Shown here piece by piece: positions 25,338 through 33,282 of a DNA stretch of 64,000 bases (the first letter of the stretch is position 1; each line of letters opens with the position of its first letter). This stretch comes from an uncultured Lachnospiraceae bacterium (GTDB lineage: Bacteria; Bacillota; Clostridia; Lachnospirales; Lachnospiraceae): positions 1-64,000 of the forward strand of contig CAJLUP010000001.1 of the NCBI GenBank assembly GCA_905209865.1. Direction: 5' to 3'. A program made the translations under genes and the position numbers. Below the pieces are notes generated by a model. It was not told the origin of the DNA. It saw only the letters and a program-made list of their open reading frames with translations, and ran no database searches.

Positions 25338-26687
25338 ATGAAGATAGCATTACCGCGAAAAGTAATGATAATTATAAAAAATCTGCAGCTCCACGGATAC
25401 GAAGCGTATGCGGTGGGAGGTTGTGTGCGTGATTCAATCCTTGCACGAAGACCGAAGGATTGGGATATTACAACATCTGCAAGACCGGAGGAAGTCAAGA
25501 AACTGTTCAAGCGGACGGTTGACACAGGAATTGAACATGGTACGGTTACTGTTTTGCTTGGAAAAGACGGATATGAGGTTACGACTTATCGGATCGACGG
25601 CGCGTATGAAGACAGCAGGCATCCGAAGGAAGTTTTGTTTACGAACAGACTGGAGGAAGATCTTCGCCGCAGAGATTTTACGATCAATGCGATGGCATAT
25701 AATGATGAAGTACGTTTGGTGGACGTATTTGGAGGAATGCAGGATCTTAATCATCATTTGATTCGGTGTGTCGGAGAGCCGAAAGAACGATTTTCTGAAG
25801 ATGCACTTCGGATCTTGCGGGCGGTACGGTTTTCTGCTCAGCTTAATTTCCCGATCGAGTCGAAAACGGCTGCTGCGGTCAGAGAACTTGCGCCGACATT
25901 GGAACATATCAGCGCAGAGCGAATACAGGCAGAACTTGTAAAACTTCTTGTGTCGGCACACCCGGAGCGGATACAGGATGCATATGAATTGGGGATTACA
26001 AGGGTGATCCTCCCGGAGTGGGATGCGATGGAAGGCGTGGCGCAGAATACCCCACATCATAAGTATGATGTGGCTCAACATACGCTTCATGCATTGAAGT
26101 ATGTGAAACGGAACAAGATCCTACGTCTTACGATGCTGTTTCATGATATGGGAAAACCGGCGAGAAAGACAACGGATGAGAACGGAAGGGATCATTTTAA
26201 AGGGCATGCGCTTGTAAGTGAAGTGATTGCCCGTGATGTGATGCAGAGACTGAAGTTTGATAATGACACGATCAAGAAAGTGACCCGGCTTGTCTGCTTT
26301 CATGATTATCGGGTGGAAGCGACTCCGGCAAACGTACGGCGGGCAATGAACCGGATCGGCGTCGATCTGTTCCCGTATTATCTGGCGGTTCGGCTGGCGG
26401 ATGTGAAGGCGCAGAGTTCGTACAGAAGGCGGGAGAAGATCGAGAATATTGTTGCCATGAGAAAGTATTATCAGGAGGCAATCATAAAGGAAGAATGTGT
26501 GACGCTTAGACAGCTTGCCGTTGGTGGAAGAGATCTGATGGCGCTTGGCATGAAACCCGGAGTTGAGATCGGAAGAATGTTAAGTGAACTGCTTGAATAT
26601 GTCATTGATCATCCGGAAGAAAATGATAAGAAAAAATTGTGTGAATATGTAAACAAAAAAATATCTCAGAAGAACGAAAACAACTGA
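25338..26687 (+). CDS. cca: CCA tRNA nucleotidyltransferase with HD domain
   Basis: 449 residues, class II CCA-adding enzyme that repairs or builds the 3' CCA of tRNAs. Conserved text: AVGGCVRDSILARRPKDWDITT (GGxVRD and DxD motif, residues 22-43), EEDLRRRDFTINAMAYN, and RFSEDALRILRAVRFSAQL. The middle carries an HD-type phosphohydrolase segment (LTMLFHDMGKP, then GHALVSE). The protein matters here because the tRNA end at the start of the window has no encoded CCA. ATG follows AGAGGTGG. Confidence 0.93.
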   Translation: MKIALPRKVMIIIKNLQLHGYEAYAVGGCVRDSILARRPKDWDITTSARPEEVKKLFKRTVDTGIEHGTVTVLLGKDGYEVTTYRIDGAYEDSRHPKEVLFTNRLEEDLRRRDFTINAMAYNDEVRLVDVFGGMQDLNHHLIRCVGEPKERFSEDALRILRAVRFSAQLNFPIESKTAAAVRELAPTLEHISAERIQAELVKLLVSAHPERIQDAYELGITRVILPEWDAMEGVAQNTPHHKYDVAQHTLHALKYVKRNKILRLTMLFHDMGKPARKTTDENGRDHFKGHALVSEVIARDVMQRLKFDNDTIKKVTRLVCFHDYRVEATPANVRRAMNRIGVDLFPYYLAVRLADVKAQSSYRRREKIENIVAMRKYYQEAIIKEECVTLRQLAVGGRDLMALGMKPGVEIGRMLSELLEYVIDHPEENDKKKLCEYVNKKISQKNENN

Positions 26688-26730
26688 TAGAAAGATCAGA
26701 AAAGAATGGTTATAATCGCCCTCTGTTGTT

Positions 26731-26756
26731 CATACATTAAAAAGAGTCATAATGTA
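26731..26756 (+). promoter_or_regulatory. candidate sporulation (mother-cell) promoter of the cotS-like gene
   Basis: CATAATGTA at 26748-26756 fits the -10 consensus CATANNNTA of sigma-K (and loosely sigma-E). CATACA at 26731 could be the -35 part, but spacing is not ideal. A sigma-A reading (TTGTTC, 16 bp, CATAAT) is also possible. Confidence 0.3.
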
Positions 26757-26773
26757 GAAAACAGGGGGCAGTT

Positions 26774-27775
26774 ATGAGAGAAGAATACGAACTGGAAGTT
26801 TTGGAAAAGTATGACATAGAAGTGAAAAGCACCCGAAGGATAAGGGGTGCGTTTTTTTGTGATACGAAAGAAGGGACGATGCTGCTCAAAGAGACAAAGA
26901 TGTCAGAGCGGCGCGCCCCTTTTTTATATCGTGCGCTGAGTGAAATAGAAAGCCGCAGCAACATAAAAGCTGACATACCTGTCTGCACAAAGGAAGGTGG
27001 ATTTTGTGTGATGTCAAGGGAAGGCAACTTGTATATGCTGAAAAAATGGTATCCGGGAAGAGAGTGCGACGTAAGGCAGGAACAAGAAGCTGCGTGGGCG
27101 TTTGGAACACTTGCGGATTTGCATAAGGAAATGGAAGATCTGGCTGTAAGGGTAGATCTTGGAGCTGATATGACAGGGAGGAATCCGGTTGAAGAGATCC
27201 GCAGATATAACAGAGAACTGAAAAAGGTTCGATCCTTTATTCGTTCAAGACCGGTGAAAAATGATTTTGAAATTTTGTTTTTGGAAAATTTCGACAAAAT
27301 GTATTGTGCGGCAGATTGCGTTCTAAAACAGATGGAAAGTTCGGGATGCAGACAGCTTTTTGAAGAGAGTGTTTCTAAAGGAAGCGTTGTCCACGGAGAC
27401 TACAATCATCATAATCTGATTATGCTCAGAGACGGGATTGCCGTGACAAATTTTGAACATATGCATGTAGATGTTCAGGTGAAAGATTTTTGTTATTTTT
27501 TAAGAAAAGTAATGGAAAAAAATCAATGGAAACAAAAAACAGGACAAAAAATGGTGGAATCCTACGAACAGGTGCGTCCTTTATCGCAAAAGGAACGGGA
27601 GTTTATCGCTTTAAATCTTGCTTATCCTAAAAAATTCAAAAAGATCGCAGGGAGCTATTACCAGTCTAATAAGGCGCATCTTTCTGAAAAGAATGTAGAA
27701 AAACTGGAAATGTGTATTCGTCAGACAGAAGAAAAATATGAGTTCCTTAGTCGGATATTTCCTTTAAATTTATAG
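26774..27775 (+). CDS. CotS family spore coat kinase-like protein
   Basis: 333 residues with the aminoglycoside-phosphotransferase fold used by CotS/YutH spore coat proteins. The Brenner-type motif HGDYNHHN is present near residue 212, but the following metal-binding DFD/DFE motif reads TNFEHM, with asparagine in place of the aspartate, so catalysis is doubtful. The N-terminal lobe holds a lysine (MLLKETK) that would contact ATP. In Bacillus CotS is a coat component made late in the mother cell, and this fits the sporulation-like -10 box upstream. No further coat genes lie nearby. Confidence 0.75.
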   Translation: MREEYELEVLEKYDIEVKSTRRIRGAFFCDTKEGTMLLKETKMSERRAPFLYRALSEIESRSNIKADIPVCTKEGGFCVMSREGNLYMLKKWYPGRECDVRQEQEAAWAFGTLADLHKEMEDLAVRVDLGADMTGRNPVEEIRRYNRELKKVRSFIRSRPVKNDFEILFLENFDKMYCAADCVLKQMESSGCRQLFEESVSKGSVVHGDYNHHNLIMLRDGIAVTNFEHMHVDVQVKDFCYFLRKVMEKNQWKQKTGQKMVESYEQVRPLSQKEREFIALNLAYPKKFKKIAGSYYQSNKAHLSEKNVEKLEMCIRQTEEKYEFLSRIFPLNL

Positions 27776-27791
27776 GAGTTTGTTGTATAAT
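27763..27791 (+). promoter_or_regulatory. promoter of the phosphoglucomutase gene
   Basis: TTTAAA at 27763-27768, a 17-bp spacer and TATAAT at 27786-27791. It overlaps the end of the cotS-like gene. Confidence 0.6.
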
Positions 27792-27852
27792 AAAACATAT
27801 CGAGCATATAGGGGCGGATATAAAATTTATATTTAGTTTAGGAGGTAATATT

Positions 27853-29592
27853 ATGGACTACAAAGCGAGGTATGAAGAATGGATTTCGAATTCATACTTT
27901 GATGAAGATACGAGGGCGGAGCTTGAGAGTATCAAAGAGGATGAAAATGAGATTAAAGAACGATTTTATATGGATTTGGAGTTCGGTACAGCAGGTCTGC
28001 GCGGTATCATCGGCGCAGGAACAAATCGTATGAATATTTATACGGTTCGTAAGGCGACACAGGGACTTGCGAATTATATCATTAAGAATGACGGTCAGGC
28101 AAAAGGAGTTGCGATTGCGTATGACTCCCGCCATATGTCAACAGAATTTGCAAAAGAGGCTGCCTGCTGTCTGGCTGCAAACGGGATCAAAGCATATATC
28201 TTTGAGTCACTGCGTCCGACACCGGAGCTTTCTTATGCAGTGAGAAAACTCGAATGTATTGCCGGAATTAATATTACGGCAAGTCATAATCCTCCGGAGT
28301 ATAACGGCTATAAAGTATACTGGGAAGACGGCGCACAGATTACGCCTCCTCATGACAAAGGTATTATGGACGAAGTAAAAGCAGTGGAAGATTACACAAC
28401 GATGAAGACGATGCCGGAAGAAGAAGCGAAGGCGGCGGGACTTTATGAAGTGATCGGAGCGGAAGTGGACGACGCTTATATTGCAGAACTGAAGACACAG
28501 GTTCTTCATCATGATGCAATCGAAGCGGCGGGAAAAGATCTTAAGATCGTGTATACGCCGCTTCATGGAACCGGCAATATTCCGGCGCGCCGCATTTTAA
28601 AAGAACTTGGTTTTGAGAATGTATATGTCGTAAAAGAGCAGGAACTGCCGGATGGAGATTTCCCGACAGTTTCCTATCCGAATCCGGAAGCTGAGGAAGC
28701 TTTTGAGCTTGGATTGAAACTGGCGAAAGAGATCGATGCGGATATCGTACTTGCGACAGACCCGGATGCGGACAGGCTTGGCGTTCGTGTGAAAGATAAG
28801 GACGGCGTATATCACGATCTGACAGGTAATATGTCAGGATGCCTTCTTGCAGATTATGAGATCGGACAGAGAAAAGAACTGAAAGGACTTCCTGAAGAAG
28901 GATATCTTATTAAGACGATTGTAACTTCTAATATGGCAGATGCAATCGCAGACTACTATAATGTAGGTCTTATTGAATGTCTGACAGGATTCAAGTATAT
29001 CGGACAGCAGATCCTCGGATTTGAGACAAAAGGAAAAGGAGAGTACCTGTTTGGATTTGAGGAAAGCTATGGATGTCTGATTGGAACTCATGCAAGAGAC
29101 AAAGATGCGATCGTAGCTACAATGGCATTGTGTGAGGCTGCGGCTTACTATCGTACAAAAGGTATGACATTGTGGGATGCGATGATCGAGATGTATGAGC
29201 GTTACGGATATTATAAGGACGATATTCAGTCCATTACGATGAAGGGAATCGAAGGACTTGAGAAGATCCGTCAGATTCTTGCTTCTCTTCGCAGTGAACC
29301 GCCGAAAGAGATCGCCGGATATAAAGTGCTGAAAGTAAGAGATTATCAGGCAGACACGATCAAAGACATGGAGACAGGGGAAGTAACCGCAACAGGACTT
29401 CCGAATTCTAATGTGCTTTATTACGAACTTCCGGACGGAGCGTGGGTATGTGTAAGACCGTCGGGAACAGAGCCGAAGGTAAAATTCTATTATGGTGTAA
29501 AAGGCGCTTCTATAGCGGATGCGGATGCAAAATCCGAAGAAATGGGAAAAGCCATTATGGAAATGGTGAAAAATCTTGACAAAGCAGTGTAA
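27853..29592 (+). CDS. pgcA: phospho-sugar mutase (alpha-phosphoglucomutase)
   Basis: 579 residues, the PgcA type of Firmicutes that interconverts glucose 1-phosphate and glucose 6-phosphate and may also act on mannose phosphates. Domain landmarks: FGTAGLRGIIGAG near 43, the phosphoserine loop ITASHNPPEYNGYKVY near 140, the magnesium loop ATDPDADRLG near 300, GFEESYG near 390 and the phosphate-binding RPSGTEPK near 535. Single gene with its own promoter and an AGGAGG ribosome site. It links glycogen and cell-wall sugar metabolism to glycolysis. Confidence 0.93.
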   Translation: MDYKARYEEWISNSYFDEDTRAELESIKEDENEIKERFYMDLEFGTAGLRGIIGAGTNRMNIYTVRKATQGLANYIIKNDGQAKGVAIAYDSRHMSTEFAKEAACCLAANGIKAYIFESLRPTPELSYAVRKLECIAGINITASHNPPEYNGYKVYWEDGAQITPPHDKGIMDEVKAVEDYTTMKTMPEEEAKAAGLYEVIGAEVDDAYIAELKTQVLHHDAIEAAGKDLKIVYTPLHGTGNIPARRILKELGFENVYVVKEQELPDGDFPTVSYPNPEAEEAFELGLKLAKEIDADIVLATDPDADRLGVRVKDKDGVYHDLTGNMSGCLLADYEIGQRKELKGLPEEGYLIKTIVTSNMADAIADYYNVGLIECLTGFKYIGQQILGFETKGKGEYLFGFEESYGCLIGTHARDKDAIVATMALCEAAAYYRTKGMTLWDAMIEMYERYGYYKDDIQSITMKGIEGLEKIRQILASLRSEPPKEIAGYKVLKVRDYQADTIKDMETGEVTATGLPNSNVLYYELPDGAWVCVRPSGTEPKVKFYYGVKGASIADADAKSEEMGKAIMEMVKNLDKAV

Positions 29593-29661
29593 ACCCGATA
29601 TAACAGTATTTAAAGGCGGAAACTAGAGGAATTCAGATTGTTCCCCTTTAAAACGAATAAC

Positions 29662-29679
29662 ATTGTATGGTGATACAAT
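29662..29679. promoter_or_regulatory. perfect palindrome in the HU gene promoter region
   Basis: ATTGTAT GGTG ATACAAT: seven-base arms around a four-base centre, 19 bp before the hup start. It would overlap the promoter or transcription start and could be an operator, or a hairpin at the RNA 5' end. No regulator is obvious. Confidence 0.45.
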
Positions 29680-29697
29680 TAAGAGGAGGATTTACCT

Positions 29698-29970
29698 ATG
29701 AACAAGACAGAATTGATTACAGCAATCGCAGAGAGCGCTGACATTTCCAAAAAAGATTCTGAAAAAGCGCTGAAAGCTTTTGTTGATGTTGTTACTGAAG
29801 AACTGAAAAAAGGTGAGAAAGTTCAGCTTGTAGGCTTTGGTACATTTGAAGTGAGTGAGAGAGCTGCAAGAGAGGGTAGAAACCCGCAGACAGGAAAGAC
29901 GATGAAGATCGAAGCTTGCAAAGCTCCGAAATTTAAAGCAGGAAAAGCTCTTAAAGACGCTATCAATTAA
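29698..29970 (+). CDS. hup: DNA-binding protein HU
   Basis: 90 residues, a complete HU: helical N-terminus ([20 protein letters not shown]), the beta-arm region with [23 protein letters not shown] and the DNA-contact loop, and the final helix ([11 protein letters not shown]). HU is a histone-like dimer that bends and compacts DNA. It has a strong AAGAGGAGG ribosome site and a dedicated terminator. Located before rqcP as in Bacillus-like gene order. Confidence 0.97.
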   Translation: MNKTELITAIAESADISKKDSEKALKAFVDVVTEELKKGEKVQLVGFGTFEVSERAAREGRNPQTGKTMKIEACKAPKFKAGKALKDAIN

Positions 29971-29997
29971 TCAATTCGTTTGAATGCGCAGATAATG

Positions 29998-30035
29998 AAA
30001 GGCACTTACGATGCATGGCATCGCGAGTGCCTTTT
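29998..30035 (+). terminator. terminator of hup
   Basis: AAAGGCACT pairs with AGTGCCTTTT (29998-30006 with 30026-30035), with an inner hairpin CGATGC/GCATCG. Strong stem ending in T's. Confidence 0.85.
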
Positions 30036-30053
30036 GAGTATTACTGCGCATAA

Positions 30054-30167
30054 GGCAAAGAGTATGCGGACAGACAGAAAATACATTTAGAGTATCCCTC
30101 AGATGTGATGGATATTATGACAGGACTGAGGAAAGAATGGGGATTCGTTTATTCTGAAGAACGATAA
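30054..30167 (+). pseudogene. 37-codon open stretch without start, possible gene remnant
   Basis: Between the hup terminator and rqcP one frame is open from 30054 to a TAA at 30165-30167 and reads like protein (YPSDVMDIMTGLRKEWGF, ending VYSEER), with the first ATG only at its 19th codon. The composition resembles the tail of a real enzyme, but I cannot name it. It could be the C-terminal scrap of a gene lost between hup and rqcP, or chance. Confidence 0.25.
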
Positions 30168-30200
30168 AAACAGCAGAGTCAGTGGAAGGAGGATGAGAGA

Positions 30201-30440
30201 ATGCGGCTTGATAAATTTTTGAAAGTATCCCGTCTGATTAAAAGACGGACAGTGGCAAATGAGGCGTGCGACGCCGGCAGGGTTTCAGTCAACGGGAAAC
30301 CGGCGAAAGCATCTGTGCAGGTAAAACCCGGAGATGTGATCGAGATCCGTTTCGGGACAAAGGATGTAAAAGCGGAAGTACTGAAACTGGAAGATACAAC
30401 GAAGAAAGAGAAGGCGGAAGAATTGTTCCGGTATCTGTAA
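30201..30440 (+). CDS. rqcP: RqcP (YabO), S4-domain RNA-binding protein
   Basis: 79 residues, almost entirely an S4 RNA-binding domain: [35 protein letters not shown], then [11 protein letters not shown]. RqcP works with RqcH on the 50S subunit in ribosome-associated quality control, stabilising the tRNA that adds alanine tails to stalled chains. The position before yabP and yabQ is the same as in Bacillus. It has a GGAGG ribosome site. Confidence 0.92.
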   Translation: MRLDKFLKVSRLIKRRTVANEACDAGRVSVNGKPAKASVQVKPGDVIEIRFGTKDVKAEVLKLEDTTKKEKAEELFRYL

Positions 30441-30457
30441 AGAAAGTGGAATGAAAA

Positions 30458-30486
30458 GCATAAATGAAAACAACCTTTCATATATA
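30458..30486 (+). promoter_or_regulatory. candidate sigma-E promoter of yabPQ
   Basis: GCATAAA at 30458-30464, a 14-bp spacer and CATATATA at 30479-30486 match the sigma-E pattern (-35 ATA-type, -10 CATACA-T). In Bacillus yabP and yabQ are sigma-E genes, which supports the assignment. It lies about 42 bp before yabP. Confidence 0.6.
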
Positions 30487-30527
30487 TAACCATGCTGTAA
30501 AAAGTTCGGAGGCGGGAGGGAGTTTTC

Positions 30528-30812
30528 ATGGAAGAACAGCGGATTGCAAAGGCGCACAAATTGATCGTAAACAACCGAAAGACGAGTACGGTGACCGGGG
30601 TTTTGGATGTACTGTCTTTTGATCTGAATGAGATATTACTTGAAACGGAACAGGGGATGCTTATGGTAAAAGGAACGGATCTTCATGTCAACAGGCTGAC
30701 GGTGGAAAAAGGCGAAGTCGATCTGTCAGGGAATATTGACAGTATTGCGTATTCAAGTGTAACTCCGCAGGCGAAGCAGGGGGACAGCTTTTTGACGAAG
30801 CTGTTTAAGTAA
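30528..30812 (+). CDS. yabP: sporulation protein YabP
   Basis: 94 residues with the YabP/YqfC-type domain: HKLIVNNRKTSTVTGVLDVLSFDLNEILLET followed by MLMVKGTDLHVNRL and VEKGEVDLSGNIDSIAYS. YabP is needed for spore cortex formation in Bacillus and is made in the mother cell. It sits 3 bp before yabQ and behind a sigma-E-like promoter. GGAGGCGGGAGGG precedes the ATG. Confidence 0.92.
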   Translation: MEEQRIAKAHKLIVNNRKTSTVTGVLDVLSFDLNEILLETEQGMLMVKGTDLHVNRLTVEKGEVDLSGNIDSIAYSSVTPQAKQGDSFLTKLFK

Positions 30813-30815
30813 AGT

Positions 30816-31175
30816 ATGATACTTGGAATCGGAGCGGAAGCAGAGATTTTTCTTTATGCGGTGCTGGCAGGAGTTGAGGTGGCGGCTGCCTATAGAATAT
30901 TAGTCTGTTTTCGAAACCTCGTTGTCCACAGTTCGTGGGTGATGAGCCTGGAAGATCTTATTTACTGGTTTGGGGCGAGCGTGTATATTTTTCGGAAAAT
31001 GTATGAGACAACGTACGGCGGAATCCGCTGGTTTTTTGTGCTTGGGATGCTGTGCGGCGGGGCGACCGGATATGCGGTGATGAAGACTGCCGTAAAATGG
31101 TGTGCCGGAATATGTGGAAAAAAAGAAAAAAATGAAAAATCGGGCAGAAAATCAAAGAAAGAAAAAAGAAAATAA
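30816..31175 (+). CDS. yabQ: sporulation membrane protein YabQ
   Basis: 119 residues, three probable membrane segments (about 10-28, 40-58 and 72-95) and a strongly basic tail of lysines and glutamates. YabQ locates to the forespore membrane and is needed for the spore cortex in Bacillus. Its start lies 3 bp after the yabP stop, with no clear ribosome site, so translation may depend on yabP. Confidence 0.88.
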   Translation: MILGIGAEAEIFLYAVLAGVEVAAAYRILVCFRNLVVHSSWVMSLEDLIYWFGASVYIFRKMYETTYGGIRWFFVLGMLCGGATGYAVMKTAVKWCAGICGKKEKNEKSGRKSKKEKRK

Positions 31176-31178
31176 GTC

Positions 31179-31207
31179 TTGAAATGAGTTCGGAAAAAAG
31201 CTACAAT
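31179..31207 (+). promoter_or_regulatory. sigma-A promoter of divIC
   Basis: TTGAAA at 31179-31184, a 17-bp spacer and TACAAT at 31202-31207. It gives divIC vegetative expression apart from the sporulation genes before it. Confidence 0.7.
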
Positions 31208-31255
31208 ATTACTTAACACTGGGGAGTGCAAAGAAGAATGAATAGGGTGATATAA

Positions 31256-31597
31256 ATGAACGGTAAGAAGAAAAGAACGACGGATAGAAGACATATGGAT
31301 CGCAGAAAATCAGCGAATCTTCGGAAATACAAAAGAAGTATTCTGATGATCTGTACGGTTCTTGTATTTTTGTCCGGGGTACTCGCGGTCGGCGCAGTGA
31401 AACTGCATGCGAAGAACAGTGAGTATAAAGCGCAGGAAGAAGAATTGGACGCGCAGATCAAGGCAGAAGAGAAGCGCGCGGAAGAAGTTAAGGAATACGA
31501 GGCGTACGTTCAGACAGATGAGTACATAAAAGAGACGGCGGAAGATAAACTTGGTCTTGTGAATCCGAATGAAATTATTTTTAAACCGTCTAAGTAG
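31256..31597 (+). CDS. divIC: septum formation initiator DivIC
   Basis: 113 residues: a basic cytoplasmic N-terminus (about 1-27), one membrane helix (about 28-50), then an extracellular coiled coil rich in E, K and A and the typical ending YIKETAEDKLGLVNPNEIIF. This is the bitopic DivIC/FtsL/FtsB plan, used to build the division septum with DivIB and FtsL. Its place between yabQ and spoIIE matches Bacillus. It has its own promoter and a strong terminator. Confidence 0.92.
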   Translation: MNGKKKRTTDRRHMDRRKSANLRKYKRSILMICTVLVFLSGVLAVGAVKLHAKNSEYKAQEEELDAQIKAEEKRAEEVKEYEAYVQTDEYIKETAEDKLGLVNPNEIIFKPSK

Positions 31598-31664
31598 AGC
31601 AGAGATAAGACAAAAAGCAGTTTGAAAAGCAGGATAGAAAGCAGAACAGGCATGTACGAAAGAT

Positions 31665-31694
31665 AACTCCGGGGAAGATTCCCCGGAGTTTTTT
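31665..31694 (+). terminator. terminator of divIC
   Basis: AACTCCGGGGAA pairs with TCCCCGGAGTT around a three-base loop, with six T's. Very strong. The second copy of the dispersed repeat begins right behind it. Confidence 0.9.
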
Positions 31695-31785
31695 GCGACT
31701 GGCGACAAGCCAAAGTCCGGGCTTGCCCGAGATCTTGGCAACCGCTTACAATCCCGGAATGTGCCTTTTGGCAATTCCGGTGATT
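31695..31785 (+). repeat. dispersed structured repeat, copy 2
   Basis: Same element and same orientation as 7787-7875, with about three quarters of bases identical. Hairpin one: GCCAA(A)G..CGGGC with GCCCG...CTTGGC (31709-31739). Hairpin two: CCGGAAT.TGCC, TTTT loop, GGCA.ATTCCGG (31754-31780), perfect here and only partly kept in copy 1. It fills the gap between the divIC terminator and spoIIE, whose start is 53 bp further on. Confidence 0.75.
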
Positions 31786-31838
31786 GCTGCAAAAAAGATC
31801 GAGATTCTTTTTACGCAATCAGGAAAGGAGTCATATTA

Positions 31839-33275
31839 ATGAAAGAAGGACAGGCTTTGCAAGGGAGTCCTTATGTAGAACAGATTGAAAAATATGCAAG
31901 CTCATTAAAGCAGCTTTCTCATACATTTTTAGAACTGGAGAAGCAGAAGGAAGAATTTACCGGAGCGGACATTGACGGCATGTTTGAACGGGTAAAAGAA
32001 CGGGTGTGCAGGAAATGTGAAAAAAACGCATGGTGCTGGGGAGAAAATTTTGTTCATACATATCAGATGGGATATGATGTATTATCAGCGGTCGATCATT
32101 ACGGAAATGAGCTGAATGTGGAGACGAAACGCAAACTCATGCAAAAATGCGAGAAGGCGCCCCGTTTTCTTCGGGAAATGCTGGAAGGATTTCGGGATGC
32201 CAGGCAGAATATCATATGGACAAACCGTTTGGCGCGAAGCCGGGAGGGCTGTGCGTTTCAGATGGATCTTTTCGCAGACATTATGAAGCAAACTGTGAGA
32301 GAATTGGAAAAAAGTATTTTTACAGATGAACGGATGGAAAAACGGATTGCAGCCGCGCTCCGCAAATGTGGGATGCGTGTTCTTTATACTTATCTGTTTT
32401 TGAACGGGGAGGGAAAGTTTGAGATTCATGTGACGGTTCGAAGCACGGGAAAAGAAAAAGGGACGGCGAAAGAAGTTGTTCAGGCTGTGTCAGAGGCATC
32501 GGGAAAACGTTTTATCCTTGCACAGGACGGGCCTCAGGTAGTCGGTTTTCGTTACATGACGATCGTATGCAGGGAAGGTCCACGGTATTATACGCTGTCC
32601 GGTTCTGCGAAAATCGGGAAAGGATGCTCTAAAATATCGGGAGATAATTTTACACTGATGGAGATACCGGGGGGCAGAAAGGCGGCGGCCCTTTCGGACG
32701 GAATGGGATCCGGAGAGGAAGCCTGCAGGGAGAGTACGCTGGTAATCGAACTTTTGGAAGAACTGCTTGCCGCGGGTTTCCCGGAAAAAGCAGCAATTCA
32801 GATGATCAACACAACTCTGTCGGCGGGGCGTGAGGAAATCCATTATTCAACAGTGGATTTAAGCGTGTTTGATCTGTATTCCGGGGAGTGCGAGATTGTG
32901 AAGGCTGGAGCGTCCTCTACATTTATCAAGAAGAAAGATTGTGTGGAACATCTAAGTTCCACGAGTCTTCCGATCGGGGTGATGAATCAGATCGAGATAG
33001 ATTCTGTCAGGAGAAAGCTTGAGGATGGAGATCTCGTTATCATGGTAACTGACGGGATCCTGGATGCACTTCCGGTGGGCGAGCAGGATATTTTGCTGGA
33101 GACGATCATTCAGGGAAGCGCAATCGCCAACCCAAAGGAAATGGCACATCATATTTTGGAGCAGGTGCTGGCGTGGACAGGGCGCGAACCGGCAGATGAT
33201 ATGACGGTGATTGTTGTCGGAATGTGGGAAATATATCGTTCGGACACTTTACAGGCGAGGATGAATTCGGTATAG
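31839..33275 (+). CDS. spoIIE: SpoIIE family serine phosphatase without membrane domain
   Basis: 478 residues. The C-terminal half is a PP2C phosphatase of the SpoIIE type: GDNFTLMEIPGGRKAAALSDGMGSGEEACRES (first metal aspartate), FDLYSGECEIVKAGASST, MVTDGILDAL and ADDMTVIVVG. In Bacillus SpoIIE dephosphorylates SpoIIAA to activate sigma-F and has ten membrane helices in 827 residues. This one has none: the N-terminal 200 residues are soluble, with a CRKC..NAWCW cysteine cluster also found in the SpoIIE regulatory region. Gene order (divIC-spoIIE-tilS-hpt-ftsH) shows orthology. ATG follows AGGAAAGGAG; the frame upstream runs into the repeat and has no alternative start. Confidence 0.88.
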   Translation: MKEGQALQGSPYVEQIEKYASSLKQLSHTFLELEKQKEEFTGADIDGMFERVKERVCRKCEKNAWCWGENFVHTYQMGYDVLSAVDHYGNELNVETKRKLMQKCEKAPRFLREMLEGFRDARQNIIWTNRLARSREGCAFQMDLFADIMKQTVRELEKSIFTDERMEKRIAAALRKCGMRVLYTYLFLNGEGKFEIHVTVRSTGKEKGTAKEVVQAVSEASGKRFILAQDGPQVVGFRYMTIVCREGPRYYTLSGSAKIGKGCSKISGDNFTLMEIPGGRKAAALSDGMGSGEEACRESTLVIELLEELLAAGFPEKAAIQMINTTLSAGREEIHYSTVDLSVFDLYSGECEIVKAGASSTFIKKKDCVEHLSSTSLPIGVMNQIEIDSVRRKLEDGDLVIMVTDGILDALPVGEQDILLETIIQGSAIANPKEMAHHILEQVLAWTGREPADDMTVIVVGMWEIYRSDTLQARMNSV

Positions 33276-33282
33276 TTGACTT

